A DNA stretch of 64,000 nucleotides from Austropuccinia psidii (Eukaryota; Basidiomycota; Pucciniomycetes; Pucciniales; Sphaerophragmiaceae), in the NCBI GenBank assembly GCA_023105745.1, contig JALGQZ010000001.1, positions 56,315,437 to 56,379,436 on the forward strand. The letters run 5' to 3'. Positions 56,193 through 64,000 of the stretch are shown piece after piece. Below the pieces are notes generated by a model, which was not told the DNA's origin, ran no database searches, and was given only the letters and a program-made list of their open reading frames with translations. A program made the translations under genes and the position numbers. The stretch's first letter is position 1, and the number at the start of each line of letters is the position of its first letter.

Positions 56193-56659
56193 GGAAACTA
56201 CGGAGTCTAAAAGAGTAGATGGCTTTACTGTTTTGTCATCTATTAGGCTTCACAGTTGTTGTGTGTTTTCATGTAGCTTGTTTAAGACTTCTTCTAATCT
56301 GTTTTTATGTAGGTGAGTTGAAAAAATCCTTGTTAGGTATGTAGTTTGCTTTTGTATTGTTTTGGGTTGATAATACTTGTTGATACTTGTCAAAAGGATT
56401 GTTGGATCGTTATTTGCTTCAGAGGAAAACTGAGCAGAAATTTTGACGTTGCAGTTTATACAGATAATTTCAAATTCTAAGTCTCTTCTTTCAGGATCCA
56501 ATTTATCTCTATCAGCGGCTATTTCAATGCTTTTGCTCCAGTAGCAAGGGCATAGAGTCTTTTGAAAGTAAGGATGGATTTCATTCTGACCTTCCAATAG
56601 AGAAAATTGCTACCAGACATTTTGTACTTCTCTGCTAGTTCTATACTGTATTCAACCAT
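56193..56659 (-). pseudogene. Copia B gag
   Basis: From an ATG at 56659 (minus strand) the first frame reads MVEYSIELAEKYKMSG then NFLYWKVRMKSIL, a copia Gag N-terminus (the G-S-N-x-x-x-W pattern). It shifts near 56560 into IEIAADRDKLDPERRDLEF and LLTSINKYYQPKTIQKQ, and is broken again before 56192. Gag would form the particle shell. Confidence 0.7.
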
Positions 56660-56710
56660 CTTGAAAGTATACAATTATGTCTTAATATCTGTGTTCTTTC
56701 TTCAGAGAAC

Positions 56711-56723
56711 AGGTCTCATAATC
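56711..56723 (-). other. Copia B primer-binding site, elongator Met tRNA-like
   Basis: Just inside the 5' LTR the plus strand reads CAGGTCTCATAATCTG, like the anticodon arm of elongator methionine tRNA (CAU within TCTCATAATC), so the minus-strand RNA would pair with that arm. This implies priming by a half tRNA, as in Drosophila copia. Confidence 0.5.
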
Positions 56724-57282
56724 TGTAAGAAAAAAAGAAACCTAAGGAGGCAGGAATAGTATTAGTCTTTAGCCGATGACAAGAACAGGGAGAGACACAA
56801 TTGAGCCTTAAGGAGGCAGGACTAGTATTAGTCTTTAGCCGACGACAGGAACAGGGAGAGACACGATTGAACCTATAAGTAATAGCGATGAGACAAAAAA
56901 GGTGACAAAAAGGAAGAATTAACAAGTAGGAACCTTAAGGAGGCAGGACTAGTATTAGTCTTCAGCCAACAAAAGGAACAGGGAGAGACACAATCAAACC
57001 TATAAATAATAGCAATGAGACAAAAAAGGATGAGGATAGACTAGTTACAATTGAAGGAGTCTTTATATAGACTAGCCAGGCTATCTCATTACAAGATATG
57101 TTGCATATGCTAAGAGGAGTCATAAATGAAAGGTAATCTTAGAATAGGTAATATAAGATGAACAATAACTCTGTAAAATCTGCTAGATAATTAAGGATAA
57201 ACATAAAACTACTAAGAGAAGTGGAAGGGAATATTTTTCTAAGAGTACTTTTTGATATGATATGAGCCCTTTTTATTCTTTA
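56724..57282 (-). mobile_element. Copia B 5' LTR with internal tandem repeats
   Basis: 559 bp; plus-strand ends TGTAAG...CTTTA, then the CTTAG duplication. Three copies of the AAGGAGGCAGGACTAG unit start near 56742, 56812 and 56937 with different spacing. Confidence 0.85.
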
Positions 57283-57287
57283 CTTAG

Positions 57288-58302
57288 TATTCTTTAGGAA
57301 ATGTTTTCATTTTTGTAGCCTAGAGGTATACCTAGTTGACCTGTTTGGTCTAATTTCCAGTTTTTTTCTCTATTTAAATTGTGGATGACTGCTCTGAAAC
57401 CAAATACTCGGAGATTTTATATTTTTGGGAAAGTTTTGAACCAGATGCTGTAAGGTGAGTGATTGTTTCTTGATGGCTTTGGCAGTATGTTAGATAGATA
57501 TATAGCAGTGTTTATTACCTCTGCCCAATAGCAGTGAGGCAGATTACTGCTATTTAGAATACATCGTGACTTTTCTGGTATAGTATTATTGGCTCTTTCC
57601 GCAAAGCCATTGTGTTCTGGTGTTTCAGTTGGTGCAAAGGTATGTATGAAACCATCTTCTTCTGCCAGGTTTTTGAAGTCGTTGTCCTGGAATTAGCCTC
57701 CTTTATCTGAAACTAATTTCTTCAATGTTATGTCTTGTTTGTTTTCCATTTATCTCTTTGTTATTAGGAATTTGTGAAAGAAATCACTTTTATTTTGTGA
57801 AACTTTTATGATTTTGTAGCTTGAAGCTTGATCAAAAATTGTAAGGAAGTATTGATATCCAGAGATTGAACAAGGGATTATGAGTCCAACGAGAGCAATG
57901 TGTATTCAATCAAGTGGTAAGTTAACTGCTTCAAAATTATTGTTGAATGATTTTTTTTTGCTTTTATTGATCTTGCACGTGATGCAATCTATGTCTTCAT
58001 TTGATAGGTTTAGTAATTTTAATATTTTGCTACTAGTATGACCAAGTCGGTTATTCCATAGTGAATTTTGTTGGATGGTTGATGATAGTAGGCAAGTAGG
58101 TATATTGTAGTCTACATACATAAGGTTATTATTAATTTTTCCACTCATTATTGTCTCGTTGTTGGATTCTAAGAAGAATTTGTTCTTTATTTGTGTTATT
58201 GAAATTTTTCGTTTGAATAATTCCAACATGCTTAGCAGATTGCATTTTAATTTAGGTACATACAGGCATTCATCAAGTCTTAGTTTCTTGCTGTCGCAAA
58301 CA
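57288..58302 (-). pseudogene. Copia A protease end and integrase
   Basis: Minus strand from 58302: KKLRLDECLYVPKLKCNLLS (protease tail), LWNNRLGHTSSKILKLLN with DCITCKINKSKKKSF (pre-integrase zinc region), then VSDKGG with a stop, FAPTETPEHNGFAERANNTI (integrase E), SIWFKTFPKI and GYKNENIS at the copia B junction. The protease start lies across copia C at 63089-63271. Several stops; inactive. Confidence 0.8.
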
Positions 58303-58307
58303 ATTTC

Positions 58308-58566
58308 TGTTAATTATATCTAATTACGTTGTAACTAGAAATCCTCGTTGTTATGTTGTCACTCTTATTAAACTTTAATTACTTTGATCACATAACTATA
58401 GATGATCAATGCGCTCGTCTCTTAAGGTCACGGCGCTATCTACGGTGTATTTACTATTTAAAGCCTGTCAAAAACATGTGTAGCTGTTCCTCATCCAGCT
58501 ACTCATATTTTCTACTTTCTACATCTTACTGTTTTCCTGACTCTTACGTCTTTTGAGCATCTTTCA
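58308..58566 (+). mobile_element. Copia C 5' LTR
   Basis: 259 bp, TGTTAATTATATC ... GAGCATCTTTCA. TTTACTATTTAAAGCC near 58448-58463 may be the TATA region. Confidence 0.93.
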
Positions 58567-58582
58567 GGTTATGGGCCCAGCG
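58567..58582 (+). other. Copia C primer-binding site, initiator Met tRNA anticodon arm
   Basis: GGTTATGGGCCCAGCG follows the LTR without a gap and is exactly complementary to CGCTGGGCCCATAACC, the anticodon stem and loop (CAU) of initiator methionine tRNA as known in animals. This fits a half-tRNA primer, as established for Drosophila copia. The same block ends the LTR at 63927. Confidence 0.8.
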
Positions 58583-58634
58583 CTCCAATAAAACAGCTCG
58601 AGAACTGGATCAGTCAATTGAAAACTTAATTCAT

Positions 58635-59981
58635 TTGTTTCAAAGACTTAAAATATCAAAATCTACTCCTAGACTACTCAGCAAGATGAATGACTCATCA
58701 GACTCCTACACCACTCTCTCGGAGATTAAAAATCTTGAAAAACTAAACTCCTCGAACTTTATCTCCTGGCAAAGGAGTATTATAACCTCCTTGGGGATGA
58801 GGAACCTAGAACATCTCCTTAATCCGGGTAAACCTGACAACGACGATCCGAAACAGAAACAAACTGTTTTCTATTTCATTTTTGGGCATTTAGATGCTGA
58901 AAATTACGATAAATTTGTATCCAAAGACAGCAAAGATCCTTCCAAGCTGTGGTGTTCCATAAAGGAACATTATGCCTCTACTTCTGCTGAAAATGTTGCC
59001 TCTCATCTTGGTAAACCTTTTAGTATAAAATTCCCTTCCTCTTCCTCAGGGCTCTCTGAGTCTATCTCCTTATTTCGCTCTACTTTGAAACTTCTTTGCT
59101 CTCTCTCTCCAAACCTTTTCACTGGTGATGTCATGCCTCAAGTACTAGCCTTCTATGTACTTCGAATGCTTCCTGAATCCTGCAGACATGTATCTACTGC
59201 TGTGTTTCATTCAATCAAGGTTTCCACTAAAATACCCACTGTTGAAGAAGTCTTCAAGGAAGTAGAATTAGACATGCTTCAAAGAACCGACACCGACAAA
59301 GAGCTAAGCGTGGCTCTGAAAGCTACTACAAAGCCAAAGAGACAACTATGTCAGAAGGGAAAGCATAATCCACTTGCTCCTCATTCAGAATACGACTGCT
59401 TTCAGTTGTTTCCAGAGAAACGTGACACCTATCACAAACAACAAATCAATCATGAGACTTCCTCTGCTTTGGCTGTCTGCAATCAGGTTGCTCTTTTGTC
59501 AAACTCCCCTGTTTTAGAAAGTGGCTGCTCAAATGCTGTGGCACCGGATGAATCTCTTTTCTTCAAAACAAAGTCAACTACCGAGACTTTGGATGTGGCC
59601 AACGGTGTCAAGATGCATGTGGCAGCAGAAGGAGTCCTTCAAATCACAACTTCCGTTGGAAAATTATCTTTCCCCAATGCCTTGGTAGTTCCCTCGGCGT
59701 CTTCTGTCTTAATTCCACTTGGTTCTTTCCTAAACAACGGTGCAACCCTCAAAGGTTACAAGGGAGGGGCAAAACTATTTGACAAAAACAATTGTCTAAT
59801 TCTCACTACTCGAATTGTAAACAATGTGTTACTGATCGACACTCCTCCTGTTAAAAGGGCTTGTGCTTCTATCAGGGCTGATCCCCTAATAATTCACAAG
59901 CGCCTCGGACATCCCAATAACTTTGTCGCTTCCAAAATCTTTCCAAGTATCGACTTTTCTAATGTCAGCTGTGTGTCTTGA
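58635..59981 (+). CDS. Copia C Gag and protease, truncated by a stop
   Basis: 448 codons. The first ATG in a good position may be the internal one at about 58686 (MNDSSDSYTTLSEIKNL). Gag: LNSSNFISWQRSIITSL, LWCSIKEHYASTS, VLAFYVLRMLPESCRHV, with an atypical finger CQKGKHNPLAPHSEYDC near residue 235. Protease: SPVLESGCSNAVAP, where the catalytic D is E, then LNNGATLKGYK. The pre-integrase starts with IIHKRLGHPNNFVASKIF and ends at CVS before a TGA that replaces the expected second cysteine. Downstream the same frame continues as integrase. Confidence 0.85.
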   Translation: MFQRLKISKSTPRLLSKMNDSSDSYTTLSEIKNLEKLNSSNFISWQRSIITSLGMRNLEHLLNPGKPDNDDPKQKQTVFYFIFGHLDAENYDKFVSKDSKDPSKLWCSIKEHYASTSAENVASHLGKPFSIKFPSSSSGLSESISLFRSTLKLLCSLSPNLFTGDVMPQVLAFYVLRMLPESCRHVSTAVFHSIKVSTKIPTVEEVFKEVELDMLQRTDTDKELSVALKATTKPKRQLCQKGKHNPLAPHSEYDCFQLFPEKRDTYHKQQINHETSSALAVCNQVALLSNSPVLESGCSNAVAPDESLFFKTKSTTETLDVANGVKMHVAAEGVLQITTSVGKLSFPNALVVPSASSVLIPLGSFLNNGATLKGYKGGAKLFDKNNCLILTTRIVNNVLLIDTPPVKRACASIRADPLIIHKRLGHPNNFVASKIFPSIDFSNVSCVS

Positions 59982-61072
59982 TCACTGTCAAAATCTCATT
60001 GACTGCCGTTTTCTGGGTCCTTTCCAGCTCCGGCCAACTGTCTTGATGTTATTCATATGGACATTTGTGGACTGATTTCTCCACTGTCTCGTGGACAAAA
60101 CAAGTACATCTTTCAGCTCATTGATGGATACAGTCGCATGCACTTCATCTTTCTCCTCAAATCGAAATCTGAAAGCTTCAACAAATTTGTTGAATTTCAA
60201 AGGCTTTCTGAAAATCAAACTGGAAGGCAAATTAAAACTGTAGTTTCCAACAAAGGTGGTGAGTTTGTCAATTCCAAATTTAAGGAGCTATTCTCAAGGC
60301 GAGGAATAATTCATCAATCAACAGCTCCCTACACTCCCCAGCAAAATCTGATTTCAGAACGTGGGAATAGTACCCTTTTTGAGAAGGTCAGGGTAATGCT
60401 CCAGGACTACCAGGTCCCCTCAGAATGGTGGGGGAAAGCGAGTGCCATGGCCACCTTTATCCTCAACAGAAAACCCTCTTCTGTGATTTTGTTTCAAACA
60501 CCCATCAGTAGGTGGAGCTTTCTTGCAACTGATCTTTCTGTTCTACACCCTTTTGGATGCTTGGTTGTCATGCATGTTCCAAAGGAGAGACGAGCCAGCA
60601 AGGTTAATCCAACTGGACTGCTTTGCATGTTGGTCGGTCTCACAGAAGCCCATCACAACTATTGCTTGTTTAATCCCTTAACAGGGAAAATTCATATCTC
60701 ACATGACTGTACTTTTCTGGATGGTAAGGCATTCTGGCCTAACTTTGTCTCTACCCCTTCTGTCTCTGCTCCTCCCAATTTTCACTTCCCCTCAAGTGCT
60801 GATGCTCCTCCAAACTGTGCCTCGAATTCTCCTGTAGCCGCTCCTGCTCTTGAGTCTTCTGAGAGTGCCGCCATTTCTGGTGGCTCTGAGATTACTCCAG
60901 TTGTTGATCCGGCCTGTGAGGTGTTTGCTCTTCCCGCACCATCTTCTTCCCCTATCTTACCAATGGATGATCTCCAACCGCGTCACCCATCCTTATCATG
61001 TCAAGATACCAATTCTGAAGAACTAGAAGCGCCCGGGTCACCAAACAACAAGGCTGTAACTCTTCCAAAAGG
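59982..61072 (+). pseudogene. Copia C integrase
   Basis: Same frame as gag-protease after two TGA codons (ending 59981 and 60000 region; the second replaces the R of SHRLPF). Open from 60057: HMDICGLISP (first D), VVSNKGGEFVNSKF (second catalytic D is N), YTPQQNLISERGN (E present), then FLDGKAFWPNF and a proline/serine/alanine-rich linker to about 61060. There it shifts into the reverse transcriptase frame near CCAAAAGGGTGG. Inactive through the D to N change and stops. Confidence 0.85.
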
Positions 61073-62707
61073 GTGGACATACGATGTCGTTCCTGTGGTT
61101 CTGCCATCAAGTATCTCCAGAAAAGTATCAGTGGGAAGCGTACCAGGAAACCCCCAACTCGCTTTGCTGGTGTTGTCATCAACAACGCTCCTCGCTCTTA
61201 CCAGGATGCACTTCGGTCAGACTCCGCCAAAAGGTGGGTCGTTGCCATTCAGAATGAACTCACAAGCCTGGAGCGTCACGGTGTCTTGGAAGAAGTCCCT
61301 TACGATGGCTCATTCCAATTACTCGATACCATCTGGGTCTTTCGTGAGAAGACGGATTCAAGTGGAAATCCTTTGGAGGCCAAGGCCTGGCTGTGTGTCA
61401 AGGGTTTTCTTCAGGTGGAAAATCTCGACTTTCATGAAACCTTTGCTCCGACTGGGCGGTTATCAACCCTTTGTTTTCTCCTGGGTTACTGTGCAGCAAA
61501 GGACCTCGATCTCCATCAAATGGACGTCAAGACTGCCTTTCTTCATGGCGATCTGGACGAGGACTTACATATTTGGGTTCCAGAAGGCTACACTTCCTCA
61601 CTTGGTGGGAATGTGTGCCTCAAGCTGAAGAAATCCCTGTATGGCCTCAAGCAAAGTCCAAGAAACTGGTACCTTCACATAAAGAAATTCTTTGAGGATT
61701 CTGGGTTTTGATCGTCTGCTGCTGACCCTTGTCTTTTTATACGCAATAGTGAGGATCCCTGCTTCATATTCCTCCATGTCAATGACCTCGTAATTGGGGG
61801 GAAGAATCTCAAAGCGTTTTGGTCAGAGATATCCCTGGCATTTGACATGAAAGACCTAGGCAAGCTTCGTTACGTTTTGCGAATGAAGGTGGAAAGGGAT
61901 AGGGAAAAGTGTAGACTGTTTCTCACTCAAGGGCTTTACATTGACAACCTACTGGCCACCTTTGGGATGCAAGACTGCAAATTGGTGTCAGCTCCCCAAG
62001 TACCTGGTTCCAGGCTCCTTCCCAGAACGGACACCAATGCTCCTGTGGCAACGATCAATTATCGGCGTGGCATAGGTCTTCTCAACTATCTTGTCACCTG
62101 CACCAGGCCGGATCTTTCTTACTCCGCTTCTTGTCTGGCTCAATTCCTCAACAATCCTAGCAGCGAACATGAGGCTGCTTTTAAGCATGTGTTACAATAT
62201 TTGAGTGGCACTCAAACCTGGGGAATTTCCCTTGGTAAGTTAGGCGACAGCTCTGTGGTCACTGTGTACTGTGATTCCGACTGGGGATCAAATTTTGATT
62301 CCAGATCCTTCTCAGGTAGTTGCCTCTTCTTTTACGGCCTGGTGGGTTGGAAAACTTCCAAGCAAGATGTTGTTTCTCTCTCCTCAACTGAAGCAGAATA
62401 CAGGTCAATCTCCAATTGCTGTCAGGACGTGTGCTGGCTCTTGGAGCTTGTTTCCGATTTTGGCTTAAATGTGAAGGCTAAGTTGCTATGTGACAATCAA
62501 GGTGCAATTGCGCTCCTCAAGAACCCGTTATATCAGCATTGGACGCGACATATCAAGCTTTGTCTTCACTGGTGCCAGCAATTACTCAACAAGGGGAATA
62601 TCAGTGTGGAGTATGTAGCTACTAATCTAATGGTGGCTGACGTTCTCACCAAAAGTCTCACTCATGTCCTGCACAAAACTCACTGCACAGCCCTTTTTAT
62701 CCTGTGA
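61073..62707 (+). pseudogene. Copia C reverse transcriptase and RNase H
   Basis: One frame with a TGA at 61709-61711 (R of GFRSSAADP expected). Reverse transcriptase: LDTIWVFREKTDSSGN, AWLCVKGFLQVENLDFHETF, LHQMDVKTAFLHGDLDEDL (motif A intact), KSLYGLKQSPRNWYLH, then HVNDLVIGG in place of HVDDLVIGG. RNase H: TVYCDSDWGSNFDSRSFSG, VVSLSSTEAEYRSI, LLCDNQGAIALLKNP, ending VLHKTHCTALFIL. The linked N-terminus from 61073 is read from a GTG-region start and really joins the integrase frame. Confidence 0.9.
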
Positions 62708-62718
62708 TTGCTACTCTC

Positions 62719-62731
62719 GAGCATGGGAGGG
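62719..62731 (+). other. Copia C polypurine tract
   Basis: GAGCATGGGAGGG directly precedes the 3' LTR start TGTTAATT. Confidence 0.75.
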
Positions 62732-63083
62732 TGTTAATTATATCTAATTACGTTGTAGCTAGAAATCCTCATTGTTATGTTGTTACTCTTATTAAACTTT
62801 AATTACTTTGATCACATAACTATAGATGATCAATGTGCTTGTCTCTTAAGGTCACGGCGCTATCTACGGTGTATTTACTATTTAAAGCCTGTTGAAAACA
62901 TGTGTAGCTGTTCCTCATCCAGCTACTCATATTTTCTACTTTCCTGATCTTACTGTTTTCCTGACTCTTACGTCTTTTGAGCATCTTTCAGGTGTGCTCT
63001 CATTTTGCAATCCAGCTACTCATATTTTCTACTTTCCTCATCTTACTGTTTTCCTGACTTTTACGTCTTTTGAGCATCTTTCA
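62732..63083 (+). mobile_element. Copia C 3' LTR with a terminal 74 bp duplication
   Basis: 352 bp against 259 bp for the 5' LTR. The excess is a second copy of the last 74 bases (62917-62990 repeated at 63010-63083) with a 19-base spacer GGTGTGCTCTCATTTTGCA. Confidence 0.9.
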
Positions 63084-63088
63084 ATTTC

Positions 63089-63381
63089 TACTGTACCTCT
63101 TCCTTCTGCAAGAAGATTGCTATTGGCATTGCCAGCGGTAATTGTTAATGAGATTAATTTTAGGTTATGATTGAATCGTTTATTAGTATTAAACATGTGG
63201 TGAGTGGTACCACAGTCTACTATAAGAGCATTGTTCTCGTTTGTTTGACTTTCTTGAGTGGTTATTGTCATGAATTTGGAAAATTATCTTGGAAACGAAT
63301 TGCTGTTATTTTTATCTTTTGTTATTAGGTTATTATCTTAGATGAGTTATTAGAATCAAAAGCCATTTGAGTCTAGAAAAA
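63089..63381 (-). pseudogene. Copia A protease start and end of gag
   Basis: Minus strand 63271-63089: NNALIVDCGTTHHMFN (aspartate kept, DCG for DSG) and RGTVEIE, which continues at 58302. Above 63290 a broken frame with MAFDSNNSSK may be the end of the Gag finger. The rest of copia A gag is not visible before element D begins. Confidence 0.65.
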
Positions 63382-63515
63382 TGATGACTACTCCTTGGGT
63401 TTTTCAACGAGATAAATAGAGGTCTCTCTATCTAATTATTCCTCTTGACTCAGTCAGATTTTAATATACTTGTTTCTCTACTACTATATTAATTGAACTT
63501 GGTACTCGTATGCAT

Positions 63516-63927
63516 TGTTGTGGAGGAGTATAGGTATTTATCTATCACATTCCTATACTTACACTCCTTATAACTAACTACTAATATTATTCTACAAACA
63601 GAGTATCAAGTGAAACTATACTGCTGGTTGTATTTATTGAAGACAAGCTGTTAACCAGTCGTAAATACTCTACTAGACCAGTTGTATTCTTCTTTCCATG
63701 TAGACTAAATCAGTTGTAACTAAGGTAGTTCACTTACTTCTTTCCTAAACCAGGCAATTGTTACCTGTGGTCTACTCATTGTATCTACTCTTATTGATTG
63801 TACCTTATTTCTTAGCTATATAAATCTTGTATCTTAGCAGAGAAGCTGTGCTCTCATCCAACTTCTCTGTTTTCTTGTTCTCTTATTTTCTTTTCTCTGA
63901 TCAAACTTTCTTCCTTGAGCATCTTCA
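63516..63927 (+). mobile_element. 5' LTR of copia D, start uncertain
   Basis: It ends GAGCATCTTCA directly before a methionine tRNA-type primer site, like copia C. CTATATAAATC near 63817 is a good TATA box. TGTTGTGG at 63516 is a possible start, but TGATGACT at 63382 is another (with ATAAATAGAGG near 63411 inside it). The 3' LTR lies outside the window, so this cannot be settled. Confidence 0.6.
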
Positions 63928-64000
63928 GGTTATGGGCCCAGCGCCGTCAGAGTATTAAAAGAAATAAGTAAAACAATTGGATCAAAAATCTATCAGAAAT
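63928..64000 (+). other. Copia D primer-binding site and start of its internal region
   Basis: GGTTATGGGCCCAGCG (63928-63943) is identical to the copia C site, so it uses the same initiator methionine half-tRNA. The remaining bases are leader. Confidence 0.75.

Larger units (their letters stand above)
42130..57282 (-). mobile_element. Copia B, inserted in copia A and split by G2
   Basis: LTRs at 42130-42627 and 56724-57282, exact CTTAG duplications outside them (42125-42129, 57283-57287). Copia A integrase and reverse transcriptase sequence reads across the gap. Without G2 it is about 5.0 kb, normal for copia. Minus-strand order is gag, protease, integrase, [G2], reverse transcriptase, RNase H. 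LTR ends are TGTAAG...CTTTA on the plus strand. Confidence 0.88.
58308..63083 (+). mobile_element. Copia C, complete but inactivated
   Basis: 5' LTR 58308-58566, 3' LTR 62732-63083, exact ATTTC duplications (58303-58307, 63084-63088), primer site, polypurine tract, and a full gag-protease-integrase-reverse transcriptase-RNase H order in 4.8 kb. It splits the protease of copia A. CpG is more common than in the older elements around it. Catalytic positions of protease, integrase and reverse transcriptase are all changed. Confidence 0.94.

Noticed and set aside
1..64000. CRISPR arrays, operons, rRNA or complete tRNA genes
   Set aside because: No regular spacer-repeat array or RNA gene was found; tRNA-like pieces are primer-binding sites of copia elements.

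Overview
The window is a stack of LTR retrotransposons and their remains. I see no ordinary single-copy host gene apart from one candidate captured gene, and no rRNA, tRNA or CRISPR array. The Gag and Pol proteins (the chromodomain Ty3/gypsy polyprotein, the Gag block ending in an AVKCRC-like motif, and the Gag-protease proteins of the reverse-transcriptase-lacking element) look to me like those that dominate the very large AT-rich genomes of rust fungi (Pucciniales). Austropuccinia psidii or a close relative is my best guess, from memory of the families and not from a search. Short GT-AG introns and NF-Y (CCAAT) and TATA promoter motifs in the LTRs also fit a fungus.

Layout, 1-33 kb: remains of two members of one Ty3/gypsy family (called G here). 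G0 has a 5' LTR at 384-2143 and gag pieces at 2144-2943, 4938-5487 and 7431-7740, split by a solo LTR (2944-4937, duplicated CTGAA) and an unclassified 1.9 kb insert (5488-7430). G1 has LTRs at 7741-9655 and 30339-32991. Its gag is split at 12142/26249 by N1, a 14.1 kb element (12143-26244, duplicated GTAG) with 2.3 kb LTRs. N1 encodes Gag and a retropepsin but no reverse transcriptase or integrase. It carries a candidate antisense intron-containing gene (20343-21590) and a second promoter-like block. G1's 3' LTR is itself split by a 684 bp solo LTR (31093-31776, duplicated GACAG). The stretch 33-38.4 kb is mostly unclassifiable AT-rich DNA.

Layout, 38.4-64 kb: copia A (minus strand, decayed) contains three independent insertions: a reversed solo LTR of family G2 (39462-40832, duplicated TGCTT), copia B (42130-57282, minus, duplicated CTTAG) and copia C (58308-63083, plus, duplicated ATTTC). 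Copia B is split in turn by G2 (44215-54331, duplicated GAGTA), a nearly intact 10.1 kb chromodomain gypsy element. The window ends inside the 5' end of a further copia element, D.

How the parts work: each full element has LTR promoters, a primer-binding site, gag, protease-reverse transcriptase-RNase H-integrase and a polypurine tract. The most unusual biology is in how gypsy gag is expressed. In G2 the start codon appears to be made only by splicing (A|TG), after a leader with no ATG. The next intron ends in a tandem AG-AG acceptor whose two choices lead into two long overlapping frames: Gag, and a second protein here called X. The acceptor arrangement recurs in family G. The other highlights are N1's antisense gene, whose introns would survive retrotransposition because they are read backwards in the genomic RNA, and copia elements apparently primed by the anticodon arm of methionine tRNAs.
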